In this document: piece after piece, positions 41,775-50,210 of the stretch
How the letters are laid out: every line of letters begins with the position of its first letter
How positions within the stretch are numbered: position 1 is the stretch's first letter
Assembly (NCBI RefSeq): GCF_001307155.1
Contig: NZ_CP012830.1
Location: 5,082,501 to 5,146,500, forward strand
Length of the DNA: 64,000 bases
Direction: 5' to 3'
Origin: Pseudomonas fluorescens
GTDB taxonomy: Bacteria; Pseudomonadota; Gammaproteobacteria; Pseudomonadales; Pseudomonadaceae
Program-made: the position numbers and the translations under genes
The notes under the pieces: model-generated
What the model was told of the DNA's origin: nothing
What the model saw: the letters and a program-made list of their open reading frames with translations, nothing else
Databases searched by the model: none

Positions 41775-43142
41775 TTACAACCCGGTATCAGGCGGCGTTA
41801 TCCGTGCCAGCATCACCGTATATTCTTCGGCGGCAATTTGCCGGAATTTCATTCGGGTGATGGCCTGGCGTTGCAGGTCATTGTCATCGGGGAAAAGGCG
41901 GACGGCCGCGTTCTGGACGACCGCATCGGGTGTCTCGATCCGCGGAAACGGTCCGTCGTACTTGTCGGGCGAATCACTGGTGGGCACCGCCGGGGTATCG
42001 AGTGCCCGCACCAGCAGGAATACCGGGACGACATCAGCCAGCCCCACCGGAAGTAGCCTGGCCGCGTTTTCCCCGAGATGGCGCCGCACGATAGCCTGGG
42101 AGCCCAGGCGCAAAGTGAACCTGAAGGGGAATCCGGTACGGATTGAAAGCAAAACCGGATCCGCCGCAGCCACCTGCTCGATCGAGTTGATGCCCTCTGA
42201 CTCCAGCGTCGCAACCACGGGCAGGGTCACGCCTTCCAGGACCAGCAACTTGTCTGAACTGCCGTCCCTCTTGTCCTGATCGGTGAGTTGGGGAAAGCCC
42301 AGTCTTCGCACGATCTTCATCAGCGGATCGATCGGCAAGGTACCCAAGGCAAAGGCTGTGACGATATGCGGGCCATCTCCAGCGCCGGCATTCATGATCA
42401 CCATTGCCAGCGGAATGGCCAGAAACAGGCGCAGGGAGTACCAATACACATCGGAAATGTTCAGTGACTTGCGGCGGATACTGAGGACGGAGTCGCTCAC
42501 GATAAACATGAAAGCCCCCGCCAGCGAGCTGACCAGCAGTGGAATCCCGAGCTTGTACACGCACGCCACTTTAAGCGTGTTGTCGCAGTTGGGGATGACA
42601 TAGTTGGAGGCGACCAAGGCTGCCGCGGCATAAGCCACCAACAAGAGAATGATGAAAGGCACAATGAACGGCACCAATCCATATTGCTCATGGTAGATAC
42701 GTGCAAACAAACGCTCGCACAGTTCCGGGTTCTTGTCGGAGCAGGTTCGCCAATCATCGACGGAACCGGTCTGACCCAGCTTTCCTTCGTCCTGGAGTGA
42801 ATGGATGAGGCTGGTCGACCAGAAGCGTTGCAGATAGGCCGCCAGGGCGCCGCCCTTCAAACTGTTCTGGAATTCGCTGTAGCGGGTAAACCAGCCCATG
42901 CTCAGAAACATAATGAGTGGGGCGCCACAGATCACCGTGGCGAAGGCAGTGAGGATCACCACCAGCTGGAGGATTGCGCCATCAAGTCCGACCACGTCCA
43001 CCATGAACAATCGACCGACACCGTTGATGAGCAACAGAATCAGTGCAAGGAGCAGGGCCCGTTGCCGTGGTCTCAGGTGCGATTCCTTGAACAGATAGGT
43101 CCTGCGCCTACCGCCATAAGGCTCTTCCATGGGCTTGTTCAC
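41775..43142 (-). CDS. large membrane protein of unknown function
   Basis: A 455-residue protein. The GTG at 43142 is chosen because AGGAG lies seven bases before it; an ATG at 43220 extends it by 26 residues. Six or so hydrophobic segments lie in the first 280 residues (ALLLALILLLINGVG, LVPFIVPFIILLLVAYAAAAL, IPLLVSSLAGAFMFIVS among them). A soluble tail follows from about residue 290, with LPVVATLESEGINSIEQVAAADPV, a helix-hairpin-like stretch, and LGENAARLLPVGLADVV. I do not recognise a family. It seems monocistronic. Confidence 0.78.
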   Translation of the reverse strand: MNKPMEEPYGGRRRTYLFKESHLRPRQRALLLALILLLINGVGRLFMVDVVGLDGAILQLVVILTAFATVICGAPLIMFLSMGWFTRYSEFQNSLKGGALAAYLQRFWSTSLIHSLQDEGKLGQTGSVDDWRTCSDKNPELCERLFARIYHEQYGLVPFIVPFIILLLVAYAAAALVASNYVIPNCDNTLKVACVYKLGIPLLVSSLAGAFMFIVSDSVLSIRRKSLNISDVYWYSLRLFLAIPLAMVIMNAGAGDGPHIVTAFALGTLPIDPLMKIVRRLGFPQLTDQDKRDGSSDKLLVLEGVTLPVVATLESEGINSIEQVAAADPVLLSIRTGFPFRFTLRLGSQAIVRRHLGENAARLLPVGLADVVPVFLLVRALDTPAVPTSDSPDKYDGPFPRIETPDAVVQNAAVRLFPDDNDLQRQAITRMKFRQIAAEEYTVMLARITPPDTGL

Positions 43143-43423
43143 CGGATTGCTCCTGACGACCTGAGGTGTTTCTACGGATAACGCTAGCAATGGAAACGGG
43201 TTCGTCCAGAATGTCATCACCGCGTGTTAGGTTGTTTTTGAATAACGCCACTCTCGGACTGGAAACAGCGGCTCAAATCATCGAGGGTATGCGCTGGATT
43301 TGCGACAGGCCCGGACAGTGAGGTCAATGAATCGGCCCGCCACCGTGACGCTTCCGTTTTCCCAGCGTCTATGACTTTTATAGCCAGTATTGGCTCTCGG
43401 CATCTTGGAAGAGGGAGATATTT

Positions 43424-44620
43424 ATGATCGTTAAACCGCGCGTTCGTGGTTTTGTTTGTGTGACTACCCACCCCACTGGCTGCAAAGCCAACGTCAAGAA
43501 TCAGATCGACTACGTCCGTGCGCAAGGACAGATCACCGATGGGCCAAAGAATGTCCTGGTGCTCGGCGCATCGACCGGTTACGGACTGGCTGCGCGCATC
43601 ACCGCGGCCTTTGGTTGCGGCGCCAAGACGCTGGGTGTGTTCTTCGAACGTGAAAGCGTCGAGGGCAAGCTCGGCACCGCCGGCTGGTACAACACTGCGG
43701 CCTTCCACACGTTCGCCGAAGCGGAAGGTCTCTACGCCAAAAGCATCAACGGTGATGCGTTCTCCGATGAAGTCAAGCGCCTGACCATCGAGACCATCAA
43801 GCGCGACCTGGGCAAGATCGACCTGGTGGTCTACAGCCTCGCCGCACCGCGTCGTACCGATCCGAAAACCGGTGAAGTCTACAGCTCGACGCTCAAGCCG
43901 GTCGGCAAGTCGGTTACCCAGCGCGGCCTGAACACCGACAAGGAAGAGGTCAATGTGACCACCTTGGCCGAAGCGACCCAGGAAGAAATCGACGGTACCG
44001 TCAAGGTCATGGGTGGCGAAGACTGGCAGATGTGGATCGACGCCCTGCACGAAGCCGGCGTTCTGGCCGAGGGGGCGAAAACCACGGCATTCACGTACCT
44101 GGGCGAAAAGCTGACCCACGACATTTACTGGAATGGCTCCATCGGCGCGGCGAAGAAAGACCTGGACCAGAAAGTCCTGAGCATTCGCGAGCGACTGGCG
44201 GACCTGGGCGGCGATGCACGGGTTTCGGTATTGAAAGCGGTAGTGACCCAGGCAAGCTCGGCAATCCCGATCATGCCGCTGTACCTGTCCTTGCTGTTCA
44301 AGGTCATGAAAGAGCAGGGCACACACGAAGGCTGCATCGAGCAGGTCTACGCGCTCTACAAGGACAGCTTGTTCGGTCATCCTCCGGTCATGGACGAAGA
44401 AGGGCGTCTGCGCGCGGATTACAAGGAGCTGGCGCCTGAAGTCCAGGAGCGCGTCAAGCTACTCTGGGATCAGGTCAGCAATGAAAACCTTTACGAACTC
44501 ACCGACTTTGCCGGTTACAAGGCAGAGTTCCTGCGCCTGTTCGGCTTCGGGATCGAAGGGGTGGACTACGAGGCTGACGTCGATCCGGACGTCAAGATCG
44601 CCAACTTGGTCCAGGCTTAA
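43424..44620 (+). CDS. fabV: trans-2-enoyl-ACP/CoA reductase FabV
   Basis: A 398-residue NADH-dependent enoyl reductase, last step of each fatty-acid elongation cycle. The cofactor site is LGASTGYGLAARI (residues 48-60), and the catalytic pair Tyr235-x8-Lys244 (IYWNGSIGAAK) is intact, as in characterised FabV enzymes. N-terminal PRVRGFVCVTTHP and C-terminal LFGFGIEGVDY are family hallmarks. FabV is known to be insensitive to triclosan. The window also contains fabI at 54522-55316. AGGGAGA lies upstream of the ATG and a strong hairpin follows the stop. Confidence 0.96.
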   Translation: MIVKPRVRGFVCVTTHPTGCKANVKNQIDYVRAQGQITDGPKNVLVLGASTGYGLAARITAAFGCGAKTLGVFFERESVEGKLGTAGWYNTAAFHTFAEAEGLYAKSINGDAFSDEVKRLTIETIKRDLGKIDLVVYSLAAPRRTDPKTGEVYSSTLKPVGKSVTQRGLNTDKEEVNVTTLAEATQEEIDGTVKVMGGEDWQMWIDALHEAGVLAEGAKTTAFTYLGEKLTHDIYWNGSIGAAKKDLDQKVLSIRERLADLGGDARVSVLKAVVTQASSAIPIMPLYLSLLFKVMKEQGTHEGCIEQVYALYKDSLFGHPPVMDEEGRLRADYKELAPEVQERVKLLWDQVSNENLYELTDFAGYKAEFLRLFGFGIEGVDYEADVDPDVKIANLVQA

Positions 44621-44634
44621 GTCTCAAGGGTAAA

Positions 44635-44668
44635 CAGCTGCCTCGACGTCGTGAACGCGAGGCAGCTG
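44635..44668 (+). terminator. terminator hairpin after fabV
   Basis: Perfect 11-base stem CAGCTGCCTCG / CGAGGCAGCTG with a 12-base loop, followed by CTGTTTG, 14 bases after the fabV stop. It can also serve the convergent regulator gene ending at 44680. Confidence 0.7.
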
Positions 44669-44679
44669 CTGTTTGCCGA

Positions 44680-45345
44680 TCATCGGGCCGTTGCTGGATC
44701 GGGTGCTGCATCCTTTCCAGCCTCGGCTTGATGCTCGATCGGCCGAAGCTTGAATCGGCAGACATTACCGCCCCGTACCATGCACTCCGTATGGTCGACT
44801 TCGGCTCCCCCCAACGTCCCGATCAACGCCAGATCCAGCTCACACACCACCGGATAGGCCGCGGCCAAGCGGTGGAAGACGCAGTTGTGCGCGACGATTT
44901 CCTTGTCGTCGGATGAGCGAAAGAACACCTCCGCTTCGTATCCCGCCTGGTTCATGTGCTGCACGATTTTTGTTTCGTCAACCACCTGACGTTCACGGTC
45001 CAAGGCCATTTTGCGGCCCATACGGCGCATCAGCGAAGCCAGTTCGACGGGGCCGATGATGTCGGCCACTTCTTCAATCAGCACACTGGCCAGTAACTGA
45101 TAGTGGCGAGGGAACTGCTCCCGCGCATGGTCGGTGAGCTGATACAGCTGCTCCGGTCGCCGGCCTGTCGGACGGGTTTCGCCGCGCAGCACCAGTCCGT
45201 CACGCTCCAGAGCCGCCAGATGCTGGCGAATCGCGGTGCGTGTGACAGCCAGTTGCTCAGCCAACTCGTCAATGCTCATACCGCCCGCGTGGTGCAGCAG
45301 TGCATTGAGCAGGTCCTGCTGCGTACGACCCAATCCTTCAAGCAT
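44680..45345 (-). CDS. winged-helix regulator with four cysteines (SufR-like)
   Basis: A 221-residue regulator. Residues about 10-60 form an ArsR/DeoR-type winged helix (SIDELAEQLAVTRTAIRQHLAALERDGLV). In the C-terminal half Cys155, Cys168, Cys188 and Cys196 are in HNCVFH, VVCEL, HTECMV and NVCRF, a spacing close to that of SufR, which binds a [4Fe-4S] cluster and controls cluster-assembly genes. It therefore may sense iron-sulfur status, oxygen or nitric oxide. No suf or isc genes are adjacent, so its target is not known. It is convergent with fabV. Confidence 0.83.
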   Translation of the reverse strand: MLEGLGRTQQDLLNALLHHAGGMSIDELAEQLAVTRTAIRQHLAALERDGLVLRGETRPTGRRPEQLYQLTDHAREQFPRHYQLLASVLIEEVADIIGPVELASLMRRMGRKMALDRERQVVDETKIVQHMNQAGYEAEVFFRSSDDKEIVAHNCVFHRLAAAYPVVCELDLALIGTLGGAEVDHTECMVRGGNVCRFKLRPIEHQAEAGKDAAPDPATAR

Positions 45346-45364
45346 GGTCTGCGCTCGCTCGGTA

Positions 45365-45994
45365 TCAGAACTTGTCCGGGAACTGTTTGACCAGTGCCGC
45401 CGTCAGCGTGTCAGCCAGCGCCAGTATATGGACGCGCATCATCTGCCAGGTCTTCGCTTCAGCGGCATAGTCGTGCGCGGCGAGCTGGTCGATCTGGGCG
45501 ACGTGGTGGCCGCCGTGAGCTGCCAACATCGTCACCAGCGTGCTTTCAGGCAAGTTGGGGTTGGCGCTGGCGAGAAATGCCGCAATGGCCTTGGCATTGC
45601 TCGTCAGTTCTGCGACAGCGGCCTGCTGGCCCTTCTTGTCTTTGGCGACCGTGGCGTCGCTGTAATGTTTCACCGCGCCCCAGTGACCGGCAAGCAGCTT
45701 GAGCAGTTGATCGGCAGCGGGCTGGCCATACAGCGGAGCAAGGCTGTTGGCGATGCGGGTTGCGTTGTCTACCACCTGAGCGGCGGCGACCTGGGCTTGT
45801 TGATGGTTAGCACTCTGGTTGGCTATCGCGTAATTTCTGGTCCAGAAAATATGCTCGATCCAAAGGCCGCGCAACGACAGGCGTGTGGTGAGCGCGGCGC
45901 TTTCGGCTGGTGCAGGCGAGGCGGGGGGAGTTTGACTCCAGACGGGCTGGGCGCAGAGCGCCAACAGCAGTAAAGCCAAGGTTTTGATATTCAT
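45365..45994 (-). CDS. exported helical protein of unknown function
   Basis: A 209-residue protein with a signal peptide (MNIKTLALLLLALCAQPVWSQ) and a Pro/Ala linker (TPPASPAPAESAA). The mature part is nearly all helical, with SLRGLWIEHIFWTRNYAI, LYGQPAADQLLKLLAGHW, and VTMLAAHGGHHVAQIDQL; conserved-looking His residues (AAHGGHHVAQ) could bind metal. GAGGGTG precedes the ATG at 45994. It lies 19 bases upstream of the regulator gene on the same strand and may be co-transcribed. I do not assign a function. Confidence 0.8.
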   Translation of the reverse strand: MNIKTLALLLLALCAQPVWSQTPPASPAPAESAALTTRLSLRGLWIEHIFWTRNYAIANQSANHQQAQVAAAQVVDNATRIANSLAPLYGQPAADQLLKLLAGHWGAVKHYSDATVAKDKKGQQAAVAELTSNAKAIAAFLASANPNLPESTLVTMLAAHGGHHVAQIDQLAAHDYAAEAKTWQMMRVHILALADTLTAALVKQFPDKF

Positions 45995-46137
45995 GACGGC
46001 ACCCTCTTGTCGTGGGATTGTCCAACAATATCAATTGAAGCATATAAATATGTTTTTATTGGATGTGGGCCGGATTTGCAGATCAATGGTCGTCTTGTGC
46101 CTCGTTACCCCTGCGTTTACGGCCCAGCGAGGCGAGG

Positions 46138-46467
46138 TCAATCAACCACAAACAGCTTCGCCCCCGTCTCCGTCGACGACCGGTGAGACTCCGCATTATC
46201 CGCCACTTGATAGCTCATGCCGGGTTTCAGCACGAACTGGCGCCCATCTTCGAGTTCAGTGTGCAGCTCGCCTTCAAGACACAGCAGGATGTGGCCCTTC
46301 AAGCACCAGTGGTCTGCCAGATAACCGGCGGTGTATTCGATCATTCGGACGCGAATTGCGCCGAACTGTTGTGTGCGCCAATAGGCGCTGCCGCGTTCGC
46401 CGGCGTGGACGGTGGGTTCGACGGTCGACCAGTCGGTGGTGCCGAACGGGATGGCTGCTATATCCAT
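46138..46467 (-). CDS. DHCW-motif cupin-fold protein
   Basis: A 109-residue single-cupin protein. The motif YLADHWCLKGHILLCLEGEL (residues about 48-67) gives the family its name (here DHWC) and carries the metal-site His, and DGRQFVLKPGMSYQVAD forms the second cupin block. The family is widespread with no known substrate. It ends close to the start of a gap holding promoters, and is divergent from the small lipoprotein gene at 46662 with about 195 bases between. The C-terminal KLFVVD is the usual last strand. Confidence 0.85.
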   Translation of the reverse strand: MDIAAIPFGTTDWSTVEPTVHAGERGSAYWRTQQFGAIRVRMIEYTAGYLADHWCLKGHILLCLEGELHTELEDGRQFVLKPGMSYQVADNAESHRSSTETGAKLFVVD

Positions 46468-46661
46468 GGCGAGCTCTTGAAGTCAGGAGAGAGAACCGAT
46501 TTACGCAGCTGGTGGCAGGTTGTCAATTGATGGGATATCTCCAGAAGCTGAACCCAGACTGTCAGCCTGCAATGTTTCATTATGTTTCAGCTAATCTGGC
46601 GGCGTAGGATGCTTGACTCGGATCGTGCATCGCCTCGTTTCCAGCCAAGGGGAACTGAACA

Positions 46662-46862
46662 ATGAAGTTGAACCTTGTCAAAATCTTTTTGATCACCGGC
46701 ACGTTGTTGTTGAGCGCGTGCTCTGGCGTGACAACCAGCAGCTGTTTTTCAGACGATTGCCATCAATTCGACGGTCGTAGTGCCAACAAGATGAGTTTTG
46801 GTGGAAGCCCGATCGGCAACAGCTTCAATCAATACAGTTCGGGGCTGTTGCAGCACGACTGA
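46662..46862 (+). CDS. very small lipoprotein
   Basis: A 66-residue protein with a clear lipoprotein signal: MKLNLVKIFLITGTLLLSAC with the lipobox Cys at residue 20. The mature part is only 46 residues, with SSCFSDDCHQFDG, where two Cys and a His/Asp could form a disulfide or bind metal. AAGGGGA precedes the ATG. Function unknown; a perfect hairpin follows at 46884. Confidence 0.75.
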   Translation: MKLNLVKIFLITGTLLLSACSGVTTSSCFSDDCHQFDGRSANKMSFGGSPIGNSFNQYSSGLLQHD

Positions 46863-46883
46863 TTCGGCCATTTGCAAACCGCA

Positions 46884-46908
46884 TACGCCGATGGCAATCA
46901 TCGGCGTA
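46884..46908 (+). terminator. hairpin after the 66-residue lipoprotein
   Basis: Perfect 10-base stem TACGCCGATG / CATCGGCGTA with loop GCAAT, starting 22 bases past the stop. It is followed by a weak T-tract (CTGATCTCTG), so terminator or 3' stabiliser. Confidence 0.6.
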
Positions 46909-46931
46909 CTGATCTCTGTGTTCCCACAATC

Positions 46932-47216
46932 CTAAACGTACGGCTGGCCGCTGAATCCCCGTGGGAGTCGTTGCTGGCCCGGCATCTCGCTGAGCCTTTT
47001 GATCCAGGACGCGCGCCAGTCAATCGAGGCGTGGGCGACTTTGGCTCTACGCGCCGCTCGACGTGCGGCGTTGCGAGCGTCTTTTCGGGCGTCCTTGAAC
47101 GCGTCGGTATTGCGGCAGCTGCGGCATTTGACGCGGGCAAATTCAGTCGTAGACGGAAGATTGCTGCCATGGCGGCCGCAAGCCAGGTGCCCGGCAGTTT
47201 TATAGTGAGTCACCAT
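46932..47216 (-). CDS. small Arg-rich zinc-ribbon-like protein
   Basis: A 94-residue basic protein. The start at 47216 has AAGGAG nine bases upstream; an ATG at 47363 is less likely. AGHLACGRHG and VKCRSCRNTDAF place three Cys and a His as a possible zinc ribbon (residues 8-34), followed by a highly Arg/Ala-rich helix (DARKDARNAARRAARRAK). Similar short proteins are conserved in Pseudomonas without a known role; nucleic-acid binding is suggested by the charge. It stands alone. Confidence 0.68.
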   Translation of the reverse strand: MVTHYKTAGHLACGRHGSNLPSTTEFARVKCRSCRNTDAFKDARKDARNAARRAARRAKVAHASIDWRASWIKRLSEMPGQQRLPRGFSGQPYV

Positions 47217-47492
47217 CGGAGGATCTCCTTTGCAATGATTTCGGCGTAGCGCAAGGGTCACTTGCCACATCCCTGTCGGTGACTCTGCTCTTCTGTCTGG
47301 ACTCGCTGCCCGTTCAACGGTGTGGGGGGGCAGAGACCGCGATCCCATTACTATTAATGACACCTGGGTGACCGACGCGTTCGATCTGAAATGTCGAGGA
47401 CTGCACGGGGGTGTTTTTCTTCAATACAGGTCTATCAGCGTTCTCCTACTTTGAGCGCCGGGATGTCCCGAAGTTATTGAAGAAGGTGCGCA

Positions 47493-48080
47493 ATGAGTCT
47501 GATCATTTCCATGGCCGCGTTTGCGCTGGCGTCGTCGATCACCCCTGGGCCGGTGAACATCGTTGCACTGAGCTCCGGCGCGCAGTACGGCTTTCGTGCC
47601 AGCCAACGGCATGTAGCGGGTGCAACGCTGGGGTTTGTGCTGTTACTGGTGTTGATGGGGTTGGGTCTGCATGAACTGCTAAAACTCTGGCCATCGCTGA
47701 CACGGGCGGTGCAGTTGTTCGGGGTGGCGTTCCTGTTGTTCATGGCCTGGAAGCTCGCCACTGACGATGGTCGGCTCAGTGCAGGTGATTCAGGACAAGC
47801 GCCGACGATGTTCTACGGCGCGCTGATGCAATGGCTAAACCCGAAAGCCTGGCTGGCCTGTGTCGCGGGGATGGGGGCTTTTGTTGCCGACGGCGAAGCG
47901 CAGCTGGTCTGGCAGTTTGCCGCGGTGTATCTGGTGGTCTGCTACCTGTCGGTGGCCTGCTGGGCTTATGCCGGGACCTTTCTGCGACAGTACCTGAGCA
48001 ATGCCGGCGGCATGCGGTTGTTTAATCGGTTCATGGCGTCGTTGCTGGCGGTGAGTGCGGGTTACTTGCTGTTGCCATAA
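47493..48080 (+). CDS. LysE-family transporter
   Basis: A 195-residue exporter with about six membrane segments. SSITPGPVNIVALSSGAQYG (residues 14-33) and QWLNPKAWLACVAGM are the LysE/RhtB hallmarks, with a shorter C-terminal part than the copy at 23297. GAAGGTG precedes the ATG. It is convergent with an AraC-type gene 10 bases downstream. The exported amino acid or metabolite is unknown. Confidence 0.92.
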   Translation: MSLIISMAAFALASSITPGPVNIVALSSGAQYGFRASQRHVAGATLGFVLLLVLMGLGLHELLKLWPSLTRAVQLFGVAFLLFMAWKLATDDGRLSAGDSGQAPTMFYGALMQWLNPKAWLACVAGMGAFVADGEAQLVWQFAAVYLVVCYLSVACWAYAGTFLRQYLSNAGGMRLFNRFMASLLAVSAGYLLLP

Positions 48081-48090
48081 ATCTCGGGCT

Positions 48091-48924
48091 TTAACCGCGA
48101 TACTGCCCCGGCGTCGCGGCCAAATGCTGTTTGAACGCTCGCTGAAAATGCGCCTGATCAGAGAACCCGGCTTCCAGCGCCACGTCGGCAATCAACTTGC
48201 CTCGACGCAGTTGGCTGCGGGCGAACTGGATGCGATGGTTGACCAGAAACGCGTGGGGTGTCATGCCGTAATGCTGCTTGAAAGCACGGATCAGGTACGA
48301 CGCAGACAGATCTGCCGCCTCGCAGATGTCTTCGAGTTTCAGCGACAGGGTGCAGTTGTCGCGGATGTACTCGGCCGCTCGCTCCAGCTTGAGGTTGGGT
48401 TCGCGAACGCTCAATTCAGCCGGATTGAGCGTTTGCTGCACTTGAGTAAAAAACGCTACGGCGGCACTGTGTTTTTGCAGCGTCTCCAGCTGTTCGTCGA
48501 GCAATATGTCATACAGCTGATTGAGCCCGCTAAACAGCCCGGCGTCGTTGCAGTGGGTGGTTGAAAAGCGCCGAAAGTCCAGCTCTTTGCTGAACCCCAG
48601 TTGATGCTGAAGGTCGTTCAACCACGGTGTATCGACATACAGCATGCGATAAGACCAGGGCTGATTGTCGATCGGGTTACAGGCATGGACATCGCCGGGG
48701 TTCATCAGCACCACGGTGCCGCTGCCGACTTCAAACGCGGCGTGTTCATGGAGATAGGTGCTGCGCCCGGCGGTGATCGCACCGATGGAAAAAAACTCGT
48801 GGGAATGTCGGGCGTAACAGACTTCGCGGCCATCAGCGATGGAGCGCGCTTCGATGAAGGGCAGTGCGTCATCGCGCCAGAAGCGAGGGGCTTTGTCGGC
48901 ATTTTTGGCGATGGCGTGTTTCAT
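48091..48924 (-). CDS. AraC-family transcriptional regulator
   Basis: A 277-residue regulator. The N-terminal cupin-like sensor (residues about 30-110, with ARHSHEFFSIGAITAG and NPGDVHACNP) precedes two HTH motifs at about 180-275: LEDICEAADLSASYLIRAFKQHYGMTPHAF and ADVALEAGFSDQAHFQRAFKQHLAATPGQYR. It is convergent with the LysE gene at 47493-48080; such AraC-LysE pairs often link export to amino-acid sensing. That pairing is inferred from position only. Confidence 0.93.
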   Translation of the reverse strand: MKHAIAKNADKAPRFWRDDALPFIEARSIADGREVCYARHSHEFFSIGAITAGRSTYLHEHAAFEVGSGTVVLMNPGDVHACNPIDNQPWSYRMLYVDTPWLNDLQHQLGFSKELDFRRFSTTHCNDAGLFSGLNQLYDILLDEQLETLQKHSAAVAFFTQVQQTLNPAELSVREPNLKLERAAEYIRDNCTLSLKLEDICEAADLSASYLIRAFKQHYGMTPHAFLVNHRIQFARSQLRRGKLIADVALEAGFSDQAHFQRAFKQHLAATPGQYRG

Positions 48925-48961
48925 CCGCGAGCGTCCTTTGGCAGTTCAGTTGGGGAGTGTA

Positions 48962-49465
48962 TTAGCTCTCGCCATTAAAGGCTCGCTCGAGTGTGGCGAT
49001 GTCGAGTTTCTCCATCTGCAACATCGCCTGCATGACGCGCTGGGATTTGGCGGTGTCCCTGTCGGTCATCATTTCCATCATCACCACCGGCACGATTTGC
49101 CAGGACAGGCCGAACTTGTCCTTGAGCCAGCCGCATTGCTGGGCCTGTTTGTCGCCACCGGCAGACAGCGCGTTCCAGAAGTGGTCGATTTCATATTGGG
49201 TATGGCAGTTGACCTGGAACGAGACGGCCTCGTTAAAGCGAAACACCGGGCCGCCATTGAGTGCGGTAAAGGTCTGGCCATCGAGCATGAAGCTGACAGT
49301 CATCACTGAACCCTCGGGCCGGCCATGGAGCTCGAAACCGACCTTGCCATAGTGAGTGATGGCGGTAATGGTCGAGTGCTCGAACACCGAACAGTAGAAC
49401 TGTGCAGCGGCTTCGGCCTGATCGTCGAACCACAGGCAGGGTGTGAGCTTCTGAATGCGCGACAT
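48962..49465 (-). CDS. VOC-family protein (PhnB/3-demethylubiquinone-like)
   Basis: A 167-residue glyoxalase-fold protein. The start at 49465 has GGAGGAG upstream; the frame is open for 86 more codons with no family likeness. TPCLWFDDQAEAAAQFYCSVF (residues 7-27), VSFMLDGQTFTALNGGP and WQIVPVVMMEMM are the hallmarks of the PhnB-like group. No metal ligands can be assigned with confidence. It lies 37 bases upstream of the AraC gene start on the same strand. Enzymatic role unknown. Confidence 0.88.
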   Translation of the reverse strand: MSRIQKLTPCLWFDDQAEAAAQFYCSVFEHSTITAITHYGKVGFELHGRPEGSVMTVSFMLDGQTFTALNGGPVFRFNEAVSFQVNCHTQYEIDHFWNALSAGGDKQAQQCGWLKDKFGLSWQIVPVVMMEMMTDRDTAKSQRVMQAMLQMEKLDIATLERAFNGES

Positions 49466-49746
49466 GAAGGTTCTCCTCCAGGAATGATCAGGCTGGACTA
49501 TTAGCGTAGTCAGCCGGTGATCGTCAGGCGTAACCGTCAATCGACAAGCTGCGGGTGTAGGTCGGTTGATGCTTTGAAACACAGGGCTGCTTCCTGGGAA
49601 GTGGCCCTTTTTTGTGACCGGTGGTCGCGCAAACCAAGGCTTCGGGAAAATTGCGCTTAGCTCAATGGATAAACCGAGGCGCGCGTAGGCAGTCGTTGCC
49701 ACAGTGACGCCATGAAAGGACATCGTGAGTGACTGAGGAGACCGCC

Positions 49747-50208
49747 GTGCTGACGCTCAATATCAATGGCAAAGACCAATCCCTGGACGTGCCCGGCGAC
49801 ATGCCGCTGTTGTGGGTATTGCGCGATGTCGCGCACTTGACCGGCACCAAGTTCGGCTGCGGCATGGCCCAGTGCGGCGCCTGCACGGTTCATGTCGACG
49901 GCGCGCCGTTGCGCTCCTGCATCACTCCGGCGGCGGCCGTCGCCAACGGGCAAAAAATCCTCACCATCGAAGGCTTGTCGAGCGACGGTTCGCACCCGGT
50001 GCAACGCGCCTGGGCTGAGATCGACGTGGTGCAATGCGGTTATTGTCAGTCGGGGCAGATCATGTCGGCGGCGGCTTTATTGGCGAAAATCCCGTCGCCG
50101 AGCGACAGCGATATCGATCAGGCGCTGTCGGGCAATATCTGTCGGTGCGGGACCTACCCGCGCATTCGTGCGGCGGTCAAACGTGCTGCGCAAATCGGGG
50201 AGGCATAA
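49747..50208 (+). CDS. iorA: isoquinoline 1-oxidoreductase-type 2Fe-2S subunit
   Basis: A 153-residue iron-sulfur subunit of a molybdenum hydroxylase. The GTG at 49747 is preferred because AGGAG lies six bases before it and the protein then begins LTLNINGKDQSLDVPGDM like its relatives; a GTG at 49729 is the alternative. The plant-type cluster uses Cys38, Cys43, Cys46 and Cys58 (FGCGMAQCGAC), the second cluster Cys97, Cys100, Cys132 and Cys134 (QCGYC, CRC). It passes electrons from the Mo subunit encoded 2 bases downstream. Substrates in the family include aldehydes and N-heterocycles. Confidence 0.93.
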   Translation: MLTLNINGKDQSLDVPGDMPLLWVLRDVAHLTGTKFGCGMAQCGACTVHVDGAPLRSCITPAAAVANGQKILTIEGLSSDGSHPVQRAWAEIDVVQCGYCQSGQIMSAAALLAKIPSPSDSDIDQALSGNICRCGTYPRIRAAVKRAAQIGEA

Positions 50209-50210
50209 CG

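Noticed and set aside
49651..49720. tRNA-like stretch with GCGCTTAGCTCAATGGATAAA
   Set aside because: The D-arm resemblance is not followed by a proper anticodon arm, T-loop or CCA-matched acceptor stem.
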